Below, piece by piece: positions 7,738 to 15,080 of a stretch of DNA of 18,305 bases. The notes beneath the pieces were generated by a model that worked only from the letters and a program-made list of their open reading frames with translations, was not told the DNA's origin and ran no database searches. The translations under genes and the position numbers were made by a program. The stretch is taken from assembly GCA_030740335.1 (NCBI GenBank), contig JASLXL010000015.1, forward strand, positions 1-18,305, in the 5' to 3' direction. Source of the DNA: SAR202 cluster bacterium (GTDB lineage Bacteria; Chloroflexota; Dehalococcoidia; SAR202; CAJWER01). The first letter of the stretch is position 1, and the number at the start of each line of letters is the position of its first letter.

Positions 7738-8504
7738 ACAAGAAGGTCGTCATCGTTACGGGCGGTGCTGGAGGCATCGGCACTGAGGTATGCATGGCAT
7801 TTGCCAGCCAAGGGGTTATGGTAGCCGTGGCGGACATGGATGAAGCGCGTGCCGAATCCGTGGCAACTGAGGTTGCCGAATCGGGTTCGAAGGCTCTCGG
7901 AGTGGGAATGGACGTTGCCGACGAGAGCTCCGTGAAGTCCGCCGTGAATCGTACCGTGGAACGCTTCGGGCGAGTCGACTTTCTCGTCCACTGTGCCGGC
8001 AACAACGTCAAATCGCCCCTATTGGACATGACACTTGAGCAGTGGCGCAGTTCGCTTGACACACACCTAACAGGAGCGTTCCTGGCTTGCCGCGAGGCTG
8101 GCCGTCAGATGGTGAATCAGGGAGAGGGAGGCCGCGTCGTTCTAATGTCCTCGGTGGCGGCCACGAGCCCGGTGCCGGACAGAGGAGCATACAGCCCCGC
8201 AAAAGCTGGCCTGTCGAACATGGCCCGCCTCCTGTCCCTGGAGTGGGCACAGTACAATATCAATGTGAATGCAGTGTGTCCCGGCGTAGCCAAAACCGCA
8301 ATGACCGAGTTGGTGTACAAAAGGGACCCCGACTTGCAGCGGCAGCGACTCAAGCGCATGCCCATGGGCCGAGAGGTCCTACCAGAGGAGATCGCGGATC
8401 TGGTGGTATTCCTGTGCAGCGACGGAGCGTCGTATATCAACGGAGCTTCTATCCCGATTGATGGAGGTTTCCTCCACACAGGCTTTTTCCCAGAACCCAC
8501 GTAG
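7734..8504 (+). CDS. Short-chain dehydrogenase/reductase (SDR), third of three
   Basis: A 256-aa classical SDR. It shows TGGAGGIG (9-16), Asp34 in VADMD favouring NAD(H), HCAGN (87-91) in place of NNAG, catalytic Ser140, and Tyr153/Lys157 (YSPAK). CPGVAKTAM and the C-terminal PIDGGF are also present. GGAGGAG lies eight bases before the ATG, and the ATG overlaps the preceding stop by four bases (ATGA), so translation is coupled. It is distinct in sequence from the first SDR although both are NAD-type, suggesting two different steps rather than a recent duplication. The lactonase-like gene follows after 63 bp. Confidence 0.92.
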   Translation: MNKKVVIVTGGAGGIGTEVCMAFASQGVMVAVADMDEARAESVATEVAESGSKALGVGMDVADESSVKSAVNRTVERFGRVDFLVHCAGNNVKSPLLDMTLEQWRSSLDTHLTGAFLACREAGRQMVNQGEGGRVVLMSSVAATSPVPDRGAYSPAKAGLSNMARLLSLEWAQYNINVNAVCPGVAKTAMTELVYKRDPDLQRQRLKRMPMGREVLPEEIADLVVFLCSDGASYINGASIPIDGGFLHTGFFPEPT

Positions 8505-8567
8505 CAAGATTCGCTTGGCCGGAATCGCTTTGGCATTGGCCCCAACAGCCCAGGGAAGGAGATGACG

Positions 8568-9425
8568 ATGCCGATTTTGGACAATGCGACACAGGTCTCG
8601 GTGCTAGTCGAGGGACTCGACCACGCCGAGGGAATCGCCTGGTGCACGGACGGCTACGCCTACGCCGGTGGCGAGGCTGGTCAGCTCTATCGGATAGACG
8701 TGGATCAAGGAAAGCTGACGCAGTTCGCCGACACAGGTGGATTCATCCTGGGTTTGGCCCTGGATGCTGTTGGCAATATCTACGCCTGCGACATCGACAA
8801 CAAGTGCGTGCAGAAGATCACACCAGGCGGCATGGTAACCGTCTACTCTGCAGGGCCGCATGGGGAACCTTTCAAGACCCCCAACTACCCAACCTTCGAC
8901 GCTGCGGGCAACCTCTACGTGGCAGACTCGGGGGATTGGAAGGCGGACAACGGTAGGATAGTCAAGATAGTACCTGGCGGGGAAGCAACCGTATGGGACA
9001 GGGGTCTGAGCCAATTCCCCAACGGCCTATGTATGGGGCCTAACGGTGAGTACCTGTACGCAGTCATGAGCCTGGGGCCACCTAGAATCGCTCGCGTGAA
9101 GATAGATATCGATGGGAGCGCCGGGATCACCGAGACAGTGGTCATATTGCCCGACACGGTCCCAGACGGCGCTGCATTCGATACCGACGGCAACCTGTAT
9201 GTGTCCACCTACAGGCCCGACCGAATCTACCGCATGTCTCCTAGTGGCGACCTAGACACGCTGGCCGAGGATCCGGAAGGGACGCTAATGGCGTCGCCGA
9301 CCAACATTGCCTTCTGTGGCCATGACAGGGATATTCTGCTGAGCACAAACCTGGGCCGCTGGCACATCACGCGCTACGAGGCCGGAGTGAAAGGCATGCC
9401 TCTGGAGTACCCCGTGTTAGGCTAG
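8568..9425 (+). CDS. SMP-30/gluconolactonase-like beta-propeller protein
   Basis: A 285-aa six-bladed propeller of the SMP-30/gluconolactonase/LRE family, which hydrolyses sugar lactones or related esters with one divalent metal. Likely metal ligands are Glu21 in HAEGIAW, Asn152 in FPNGL and Asp200 in VPDGAAFD. Asn106 sits at the substrate-side Asn position. Blade repeats of the type D..GN.Y..D (67-76, 111-120, 206-214) are clear. No signal peptide is seen, so it should be cytoplasmic. Of two nearby ATGs, the one at 8568 is preferred because AGGAG lies six bases upstream, whereas 8562 directly abuts the site. A lactonase directly after three dehydrogenases fits hydrolysis of a lactone made by sugar oxidation. 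Strictosidine-synthase-like or NHL-type functions are alternatives. Confidence 0.87.
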   Translation: MPILDNATQVSVLVEGLDHAEGIAWCTDGYAYAGGEAGQLYRIDVDQGKLTQFADTGGFILGLALDAVGNIYACDIDNKCVQKITPGGMVTVYSAGPHGEPFKTPNYPTFDAAGNLYVADSGDWKADNGRIVKIVPGGEATVWDRGLSQFPNGLCMGPNGEYLYAVMSLGPPRIARVKIDIDGSAGITETVVILPDTVPDGAAFDTDGNLYVSTYRPDRIYRMSPSGDLDTLAEDPEGTLMASPTNIAFCGHDRDILLSTNLGRWHITRYEAGVKGMPLEYPVLG

Positions 9426-9535
9426 GCGTAGAGGCAGGTCTGTGACCTGCCCTCTTTAAGTCTTGATGCGTGCTCGTTTCCCCGTTTCGGCGCGTCGCCC
9501 TCGGGGGGGCGGGGTCACAGACCCCCCTCTACGCC
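9425..9535. repeat. REPIN-like inverted repeat element
   Basis: Two related arms face each other: 9425-9452 and 9503-9535. Both carry GGCGTAGAGG at the outer end (9425-9434; complement at 9526-9535) and the core GGTCTGTGACC (9437-9447; complement at 9513-9523). They differ at a few bases on either side of the core, with A/T-containing bases on the left and G/C on the right. Each arm also folds alone: GGCAGGT/ACCTGCC (9433-9451) and GGGGT/ACCCC (9511-9525). The spacer is about 50 bp. The first base of the element is the last base of the lactonase stop codon. This is the layout of a REP doublet (REPIN). It could stabilise upstream mRNA or attenuate read-through to the mutarotase-like gene. Confidence 0.75.
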
Positions 9536-9594
9536 AACGTTCCTAGTAGTCTCCGTGGTATGCTCGTCACATTGCAGTCGGCAGGAGCACGAAT

Positions 9595-10677
9595 ATGCAC
9601 TACCAGAACGAGCGAAACTATGGCTGTCGGGTCTCTGACGCCTGGACTTACCGCGGCCTGAAGATCGCTGTCCTGGAGAACGAACTGCTGAGGATCGTGA
9701 TCCTCATCGACAAGGGCGCCGACATCTACCAGTTCGTCCACAAGCCGTCCGATGTCGACTTCGTATGGCGCTCCCCGTGGGGCGTACGGGACCCCTCCAA
9801 GTTCGTGCAAACTAGTGGGGGAGCGGCTGAAATGTGGCTCGACCAGTATGAAGGGGGCTGGCAAACGGTATTACCAGGCGGTGGTTTCCCGTCCACCCAT
9901 GGCGGCGTCGAGTTGGGACTGCACGCCGAGGTCAACACCGTGCCGTGGGACGCTGTGATCGTCGAAGACACGCCAGAGCGCGTCTCGATACGATGTAGTG
10001 TGCGAACCGCACGTACGCCCTTCTACTATGAAAAAACCCACACGCTAATCGCCGGGTCATCTGTACTCCATACCGACGAAACGCTGGTGAACGAAGGCCG
10101 CGAGACCCAGCATGCCATCTGGGGACAGCACATCGCGATTGGAGAGCCGTTCTTGAATATAGACTGTGTCATTGACCTGCCAGGAGGCACACTTCTCAGT
10201 CATCCGGTCGAGTTCCACCCGGATAACAGGCTCAAACCTGGAGTAACCGGTGAATGGCCCTGGGGTGAGGACTTGAATGGCAACCCTATCGACATGAGTC
10301 GCCTGCCGCCACGGGACTCACATATCTACGACATGTCGTATGTGACCGACATGCCCGAAGGCTGGTACGCCGTTACCAACCAGAAGCTCGGGGTAGGCTT
10401 CGGCGTGTCATTTCCGAAGGATCTATATAAGTACCTGTGGTACTGGCAGTCATTTGGCGGGAGCGGATATCCCTGGTACGGAAGAACGTACAATGTAGGT
10501 CTTGAGCCATTCACCAGTTGGGACAACATGGGACTCGTTCAGGCCGTCGAGAATGGCACAGCCTTGACATTGGAGGCGGGACAGCGCATAACGGCCTCCC
10601 ACAAAGCGGTCGCATACACCGGCTCTGAGCGCGTGCAGCGAATTGCCCCCGACGGCGAAGTTTCGCGGGTCAGCTAG
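9595..10677 (+). CDS. Aldose 1-epimerase (mutarotase)-like protein
   Basis: A 360-aa protein resembling the galactose-mutarotase-like beta-sandwich superfamily, especially the DUF4432-type branch. Recognisable features are an N-terminal strand pair ending in IDKGADIYQF, GGWQTVLPGGG in the substrate-cleft region, HGGVELGLHAEV with a candidate substrate His, ETLVNEG, and WGQHIAIG supplying another conserved His. The family interconverts sugar anomers or binds sugars; the branch seen here is mostly uncharacterised. AGGAG eight bases before the ATG supports the start. It is separated from the lactonase by the REPIN-like element, and an 86-bp gap follows to the next gene. The sugar-anomer role fits the dehydrogenase/lactonase neighbours, but this is inferred. 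Confidence 0.8.
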   Translation: MHYQNERNYGCRVSDAWTYRGLKIAVLENELLRIVILIDKGADIYQFVHKPSDVDFVWRSPWGVRDPSKFVQTSGGAAEMWLDQYEGGWQTVLPGGGFPSTHGGVELGLHAEVNTVPWDAVIVEDTPERVSIRCSVRTARTPFYYEKTHTLIAGSSVLHTDETLVNEGRETQHAIWGQHIAIGEPFLNIDCVIDLPGGTLLSHPVEFHPDNRLKPGVTGEWPWGEDLNGNPIDMSRLPPRDSHIYDMSYVTDMPEGWYAVTNQKLGVGFGVSFPKDLYKYLWYWQSFGGSGYPWYGRTYNVGLEPFTSWDNMGLVQAVENGTALTLEAGQRITASHKAVAYTGSERVQRIAPDGEVSRVS

Positions 10678-10705
10678 CCGTCCGCTTGTCTTAAGGGCAC
10701 GAGCA

Positions 10706-10722
10706 GCGTAAACTTTTTACGC
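10706..10722. promoter_or_regulatory. Short perfect inverted repeat upstream of the 142-aa gene
   Basis: GCGTAAA and TTTACGC form a perfect 7-bp inverted repeat around a 3-base loop, 42 bases before the next start codon. It is A/T-rich and not followed by a clean T-run, so it is a poor terminator. It could be an operator or an mRNA hairpin. Function is not established. Confidence 0.35.
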
Positions 10723-10763
10723 TAATTTGAAAATGTAGGTAGCTGAATTGAAGGAGGCTGGGA

Positions 10764-11192
10764 ATGGCACAGGCTCGGTTGGGCAACCTGGATATCACGG
10801 AGTTCAAAGGTACGGTGACTGTTCCAGGAGATTCAGCTACGCACGCGGTTTCGATTTTTGTTGACATCAATAAAAAGGCTGCGCGTGTAGCGTTCGAGTC
10901 ACCTGTCGGAGGCTCCAAAGACTGGACTGGCACCGATGTCGTGCTGGCACACCGCACGAAGTACCAGGATCTGGTCTTCAAGACCAAGAACGTCCCCGTC
11001 GAGGACCTGGAACTGGTCTGGAAGATGAATTTTTCGTTGGATGACCGAATCGCTGCGGCGATCGTGCTTGTCCGCCCCAACGACTTGAAAATCAAGGGCG
11101 AGTTTGGATTTACCCTGGTCGGACCCGGCGAGTCCTCGGAAGGCGGCGAAAATTACCTAACTCGGCTAGAGAGCACCGCCTACGCCACCTAG
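10764..11192 (+). CDS. Conserved-looking hypothetical protein, 142 aa
   Basis: I do not recognise this protein. It is 142 aa, without a signal peptide, transmembrane segment or cysteine. The pattern is alternating hydrophobic strands (for example FKGTVTVPG, AVSIFVDINK, AARVAFESP, IKGEFGFTLVGPG) separated by polar turns, suggesting a small all-beta domain. A loop region KDWTGTDVVLAHRTKYQD and a helix-like FSLDDRIAAAIVLVRPND lie in the middle. A strong ribosome-binding site (AAGGAGG, six bases before the ATG) and codon use like its neighbours support a real gene. It is the last gene before the terminator at 11287-11314, which makes it the end of the catabolic operon. A binding, lipocalin-like or cyclase-like role is conceivable but unsupported. 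Confidence 0.75.
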   Translation: MAQARLGNLDITEFKGTVTVPGDSATHAVSIFVDINKKAARVAFESPVGGSKDWTGTDVVLAHRTKYQDLVFKTKNVPVEDLELVWKMNFSLDDRIAAAIVLVRPNDLKIKGEFGFTLVGPGESSEGGENYLTRLESTAYAT

Positions 11193-11256
11193 ACGGTGTC
11201 GAGAAGCCAAGTACCGCCGCACATCTGCTATCCGACTCCACCCACTACGCCGATTT

Positions 11257-11270
11257 GTGAGACATCTCAC
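11257..11270. promoter_or_regulatory. Short inverted repeat before the operon terminator
   Basis: GTGAGA-CA-TCTCAC is a perfect 6-bp inverted repeat with a 2-base centre, 17 bases before the terminator stem. The small loop makes it more like a protein-binding palindrome than an RNA hairpin. No adjacent regulator gene is visible. Confidence 0.3.
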
Positions 11271-11286
11271 TTGTTCGTGATTGAGG

Positions 11287-11314
11287 CTTGATCACCATCG
11301 TGATCAGGTTTTTT
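11287..11314 (+). terminator. Intrinsic terminator of the plus-strand operon
   Basis: CTTGATCAC pairs with GTGATCAGG across the 4-base loop CATC, giving a nine-pair stem with one G-U pair, followed immediately by six T residues. It lies 95 bases after the stop of the 142-aa gene and before the dapA-like remnant. This makes it the likely end of the transcript that begins near 3894. Confidence 0.85.
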
Positions 11315-11349
11315 GACCCCAAGTTTCGTATGAAAGGACTCTCCACCAC

Positions 11350-11744
11350 TTGATTAGCCAAGAGGAAGTCCATGAGGCTCTCACGGGGCCAGTCTACTCT
11401 TTAAGCACCCCGTTTACGTTCGACGGAGAAGTAAGCTACGCTGGGCTCCGAAAGCAAGTCGACGGGAACCTGGCAGGCGAAAGCAATTCGGCGTTGCTGA
11501 CCTACGGCGACAGCTTATTCACACTCCTGCCCGACGATGAAATATCTGCGGTGATCAGGGTCGTCGCCGATCAAACAGGGAAACGAGGGCTGATGGGTGG
11601 TTTTGACGCGGGGATGCACGGTCTCTGCCCGAACTTACCGGAATCGCTGGCCGTTAGCGTCGGAACCCTTTCTGCAGCCTGAATCACCAGGAACTGGAGG
11701 GCCTCAAGGCCTTCTGTCAACCCACGGCTAGCTATAGTGTCTAG
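11350..11744 (+). pseudogene. Remnant of a dihydrodipicolinate-synthase-family gene (internal deletion)
   Basis: A TTG-initiated frame of 110 codons (to 11682) starts like a DHDPS-superfamily lyase: LTGPVYSLSTPFTFDGEVSY, LRKQVD, ALLTYGDSLFTLLPDDE, then VIRVVADQTGKRG. After about residue 80 the resemblance ends and the frame stops; the family normally has about 300 residues with Schiff-base Lys near 160-175. Downstream, in another frame, 11658-11744 encodes RRNPFCSLNHQELEGLKAFC, which looks like the natural C-terminus of the same family (P-L-x-x-x-E-L-x-x-L-K-x-F). The middle, with the active-site Tyr and Lys, is missing. This is therefore a gene with a large internal deletion and a frame change, not a functional enzyme. 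It lies just beyond the operon terminator. Confidence 0.75.
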
Positions 11745-11805
11745 GAGCTAAAGCCTATCCAGGTACCTAGATGGGCTCGTTGCTATTTGGGGAACGTCCA
11801 GTCTG

Positions 11806-12033
11806 CTATTGCTTTTCTACGACGATCGCGCGCAGGTCCTTGTGACCAATATTCGAGACTGTGTGGGTCCACTCCTCGTGCCACACCACGTGGCCGACGG
11901 GGATGTCCGTCTCCATCGAGTTGCCGTTCGATAGTGAGATCTTCACCTTGCTGCCTGTGATGAAATAGACCTTTTCGTCTCGATGGGAGTGTTGATTGTC
12001 GGTCTGACCAGCCTTCAAGCTCATCTCTATCAC
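11806..12033 (-). CDS. Cupin-domain protein, start uncertain, possibly decayed
   Basis: From the GTG at 12033 this encodes 75 aa with a cupin core: HSHRDEKVYFI (His15, His17 and a nearby Glu as metal ligands), then PVGHVVWHEEWTHTVSN with His56 of the second cupin motif. Cupins of this size bind a metal and act as small isomerases, dioxygenases or binding proteins. The frame continues upstream without a stop to about 12190. Codons 12034-12096 read YIDAVEAPPEAYKLLFENE and GVRV, a typical cupin N-terminus, so the GTG is inside the domain. A strong ribosome-binding site (AGGAGGAG, 12108-12115) lies just before those codons, but the only in-frame candidate there is ATC at 12096. Either a rare start is used or the start codon was lost. 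It is downstream of the DHDPS-like gene on the same strand. Confidence 0.6.
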   Translation of the reverse strand: MIEMSLKAGQTDNQHSHRDEKVYFITGSKVKISLSNGNSMETDIPVGHVVWHEEWTHTVSNIGHKDLRAIVVEKQ

Positions 12034-12202
12034 ACGTACCCCCTCGTTCTCAAAAAGCAGCTTGTACGCTTCCGGAGGCGCCTCTACCGCGTCGATGTAT
12101 CCCTTGTCTCCTCCTGAGCGGCTACTCTCCAGTCGCCATGTTTGAATTACGATCCGTCCACTATGATTCCACAGCCGCGCTGTCGGTGTGCGTTGCTATC
12201 GG

Positions 12203-13144
12203 TTAGCCCACCACACCGGGCACTCCGCACTGGATCATCATTGCACGAACTTGCTCACGGAACCCGTCCCGAATGTCCCTCGTCGGCGGCCTCGCGCGGC
12301 TAGATCCCAGTCCGATCATCTCCAGGCATAGTTTGTCGAGATGACCGTCCCCTGTCGTGTACTTATCTACCTCTTCCCATACCTCGTAAAAGGGCATGAC
12401 AACCCGTATCAACTCCTTCTCGGCTTCAACGTACTGTCCGGACTCGAGAAGCTCCCATTGACGTACGCCCCACTGGGGCCAGTAGTTGGTGGGATGCAAC
12501 TCGATGCCTCGCGCGCCGATCATGTGGCTGGTGACGTAGCTAAGCTGGTTATCGATGACGCTAAATCGCTCGGCGAAGCGTGTGACCGCTCTCTCGAACG
12601 CCATGAATCCCGCTCCGGTGGACCACTTCAACCCAACCACATTCTCAAGCTCAGCCAGTCGCTCAACCATGTCAAGCGAAACGTTGCTGCTCGTCCAGTG
12701 CGTGTTGTATACGATTATGCCCACGTCGGCTGCTTGTGCAGCGGCTACCACGTATTCGTGAAAATCACCCTCCGTCGACGCAAAGTAGTAGGGAGGCGAC
12801 ACCTGAATATAATCGGCGCCGACACGCTCGGCTGCCTTTGCGAGCGCAACCAGCTCACGCGTGTTGGTGGTTTGCGCTCCCATGATCACAGGCACCCTAC
12901 CCTGCGTCGCTTCAACGACCGTCTCCGCAACCGCCACACGCTCGTCAAAGCTCATGGTGGAGAAGTCGCCCGCGGCGCCGCCCGCCAAGATCACACCGTT
13001 TCCGGTCTTCAGCCCACCTCCGATCAGAAAATTGACGTGCTTTTGCATAGCCGGAAGGTCCAATTCCAAATCACCATCCCGGAACATCGTGGGTACCGTT
13101 ACGTAGCATCCGCACAGGCGATCCAATCTCGTCGCTTTGTCCAT
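12203..13144 (-). CDS. Dihydrodipicolinate synthase/N-acetylneuraminate lyase family protein
   Basis: A 313-aa (beta/alpha)8 lyase of the DapA superfamily. The Schiff-base lysine is Lys173 in VVGLKWST and the proton-relay tyrosine is Tyr146 in IIVYNTHW. The usual G-T-T-G-E loop that binds the carboxylate of pyruvate reads GAAGD (56-60), so both Thr are Ala. The Arg that follows the Tyr in true DHDPS is also absent (YNTHW). It is therefore not a lysine-pathway DHDPS but probably an aldolase or dehydratase for another keto acid or aldehyde. The ATG at 13144 has AAGGAG eight bases upstream. It lies 60 bp after the FAD oxidoreductase on the same strand, so co-transcription is likely. The C-terminus (about 250-313) is longer than in the minimal family. 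Confidence 0.87.
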   Translation of the reverse strand: MDKATRLDRLCGCYVTVPTMFRDGDLELDLPAMQKHVNFLIGGGLKTGNGVILAGGAAGDFSTMSFDERVAVAETVVEATQGRVPVIMGAQTTNTRELVALAKAAERVGADYIQVSPPYYFASTEGDFHEYVVAAAQAADVGIIVYNTHWTSSNVSLDMVERLAELENVVGLKWSTGAGFMAFERAVTRFAERFSVIDNQLSYVTSHMIGARGIELHPTNYWPQWGVRQWELLESGQYVEAEKELIRVVMPFYEVWEEVDKYTTGDGHLDKLCLEMIGLGSSRARPPTRDIRDGFREQVRAMMIQCGVPGVVG

Positions 13145-13204
13145 TCGGCATTCTCCTTGCTGGGTAGTACTTAAAATCCAATGTGCGAGGGACGGCCCTT
13201 ACCT

Positions 13205-15070
13205 CTAGGGCGGTTGGGTGGCGTATATCCTAACTTCACATATTCTGGCGTGGTCAATGCCGTTTGTCTCAGCTACCGTGATTCGTACAGCATCCACCTC
13301 AGGGGCCTCCCCCACCGCATGGCGGTTGAGCCGCTGGTAGTTACCGGCCACTCTAGCCAACTCCCAGCGTGCGCCTCCACGGATGCCCTCTACGACGTAG
13401 TCCCGCACTGTTTCCGGTTGCGCCCGCCCCCAGTCCATCAGGGCGACGTAGTCGTCGCTATGGCTGAGGGTAAGCACACGATGCATTCCGGTGTCGAATA
13501 CGAGTTGAATTTCACCTATCTGCACCGGTTTGGGCCAACGGAACTCAATCGAGGCGGGCAGCCCATCCACCGGACCGGACATCCAGCGATTTGTTCCCGG
13601 AAGGGAGCGACCGGGTGGTGCGCCTCCAGGGCCTTCGGCAGCGCGAGTCTGCCCGGACACGACGTTTACTGCAGCGCCAACAAGCTGCTCGCTCGACGCA
13701 CTGATTTGTGCAAGAGGCGCGATGTCCGCTCGGTCCTCGTTAGAGACGCCGACGAGGTAAGAGTCGTCTCTGAGGAGCCGCTGCTGGATCGCCTGTATCG
13801 CATGTTTGTTCTCTGAAAGCTCACTAGGATTAATCCCATTGGCCACCGCATACGCGGCAGCGGTACCGACACCCTGCCCCACTACCGCGCATGTCGCCAT
13901 GACCCGAGTTGAGGCAAACGCCACATGGGTAGCCGAGATATTCCGGCCTGCGAACATCAGGTTGCGCGGCGTTTGCGCAACACACGACCTGAGAGGAATT
14001 GCATAGAGGTATTCCAGACCAGTGGGGGTGGCAGGCGGCAGGTCCGGGGAGTCGATGCCTTCGGGTGGATGGATGTCAATAGGCCAGCCGCCAAATGCGA
14101 TAGCATCGTCGAAGGTACGGGAATCCTCCATGTCAGATTGCCGTAGTACATGTTGCCCCACAAACCGACGGCTCTCACGTTTGCCCGGCAAAAAGCCGAA
14201 CCAGTCCAGAGCCCAATTAGCGGCGTCGTGTTCTACGGAATTCTTGATGTGATCCCAGACGCCCAGAAGAGCGGCCAGCAACTCGTCGCGGATCGTCTCG
14301 TTGTCCTTGATTGTGTCCAGATCGCCGCCCAGTTCAACCCACCAGTAGCCGTATTCGAATCCACTATCCACCCCGGATCCGCCGTGGGGTCGAAGTCGCA
14401 GGTCGTCCTCGGTGAACTTGCGTACCCACGGCGGAGAAACGAAGGGCATCGGTTTGTCGTGCCGCCTGGCCTGCAGCAATAGCGTCGACCCTAGGCGTTT
14501 GTCGTCGCGATCTGACTGTGCAAGTGACTCCTTGTACTCGTCGGAGCCCTCCCGGCCTTCACGGAATGGCGCGTGGGCTTCCGCGCCGAGACGACCATCG
14601 CCAGTGCAATCACAAAACACCTTCGCTGCAATTCGAAATTGGTCTTCGGTTGACTGCCGCACCGCGAAGACGTGGGTGATGACCTCGTCGCCCATCTCCA
14701 CACCGGTCACAGTAGTATTGAGCATCAGTTCGAGATTCGGCTCAGCCACACACATTTCGTAGAGGATCAGGTCCAGCATTGAGGCCGAGCGTTGAGGGTT
14801 TCTCACGGCCGTCTCAATCCGGATCTCTTCGATGATTCCGCCTTCCCTAGCCTCGGTTTGAAGGGCTGTGCCTCGCCTACCGCTCCTGTCGGCGCCCACC
14901 ACGTGCATTCGAACCTCGCTGGACGCGTTTCCTCCCAACACCGACCTGTCCTGGCACAACACCACCTTGGCGCCACAACGAGCCGCAGCAATGGCACAGG
15001 CGACCCCCGCCGGACCACCACCAGCAACCAGAACATCGCACTCAAGATGGTGACTATCCATCGGCATCAT
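13205..15070 (-). CDS. FAD-dependent oxidoreductase with discoidin-like C-terminal domain
   Basis: A 621-aa protein. Residues about 10-450 form an FAD-dependent oxidoreductase of the PF12831 type: Rossmann GGGPAG (17-22), then LGGNASSEVRMHVVGAD (46-61), ASMLDLILYEM, VFCDCTGDGRLG, and the late flavin segment NLMFAGRNISATHVAFAS followed by VGQGVGTAAAYAV. Residues about 470-621 look like a discoidin/F5-8-type beta-sandwich (IEFRWPKPVQIGEIQLVFD, ending in ICEVRIYATQ), which usually binds carbohydrate. No signal peptide is present. The family is common in polysaccharide and sugar catabolic loci and the substrate is mostly unknown. Three in-frame ATGs at 15070, 15067 and 15061 are possible; none has a strong ribosome-binding site. 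It begins 24 bp after the cyclase remnant and is followed by the DHDPS-like gene. Confidence 0.9.
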   Translation of the reverse strand: MMPMDSHHLECDVLVAGGGPAGVACAIAAARCGAKVVLCQDRSVLGGNASSEVRMHVVGADRSGRRGTALQTEAREGGIIEEIRIETAVRNPQRSASMLDLILYEMCVAEPNLELMLNTTVTGVEMGDEVITHVFAVRQSTEDQFRIAAKVFCDCTGDGRLGAEAHAPFREGREGSDEYKESLAQSDRDDKRLGSTLLLQARRHDKPMPFVSPPWVRKFTEDDLRLRPHGGSGVDSGFEYGYWWVELGGDLDTIKDNETIRDELLAALLGVWDHIKNSVEHDAANWALDWFGFLPGKRESRRFVGQHVLRQSDMEDSRTFDDAIAFGGWPIDIHPPEGIDSPDLPPATPTGLEYLYAIPLRSCVAQTPRNLMFAGRNISATHVAFASTRVMATCAVVGQGVGTAAAYAVANGINPSELSENKHAIQAIQQRLLRDDSYLVGVSNEDRADIAPLAQISASSEQLVGAAVNVVSGQTRAAEGPGGAPPGRSLPGTNRWMSGPVDGLPASIEFRWPKPVQIGEIQLVFDTGMHRVLTLSHSDDYVALMDWGRAQPETVRDYVVEGIRGGARWELARVAGNYQRLNRHAVGEAPEVDAVRITVAETNGIDHARICEVRIYATQPP

Positions 15071-15080
15071 GCACCCAATT

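Noticed and set aside
12122..12139. Six-codon ATG-TAG mini frame (minus strand) upstream of the cupin
   Set aside because: It has no ribosome-binding site, and a frame this short arises easily by chance, so it is not supported as a leader peptide.
12341..13174. Plus-strand open frame of about 277 codons opposite the DHDPS-like gene
   Set aside because: It is an antisense shadow of a gene with clear catalytic residues, and its translation shows no family features.
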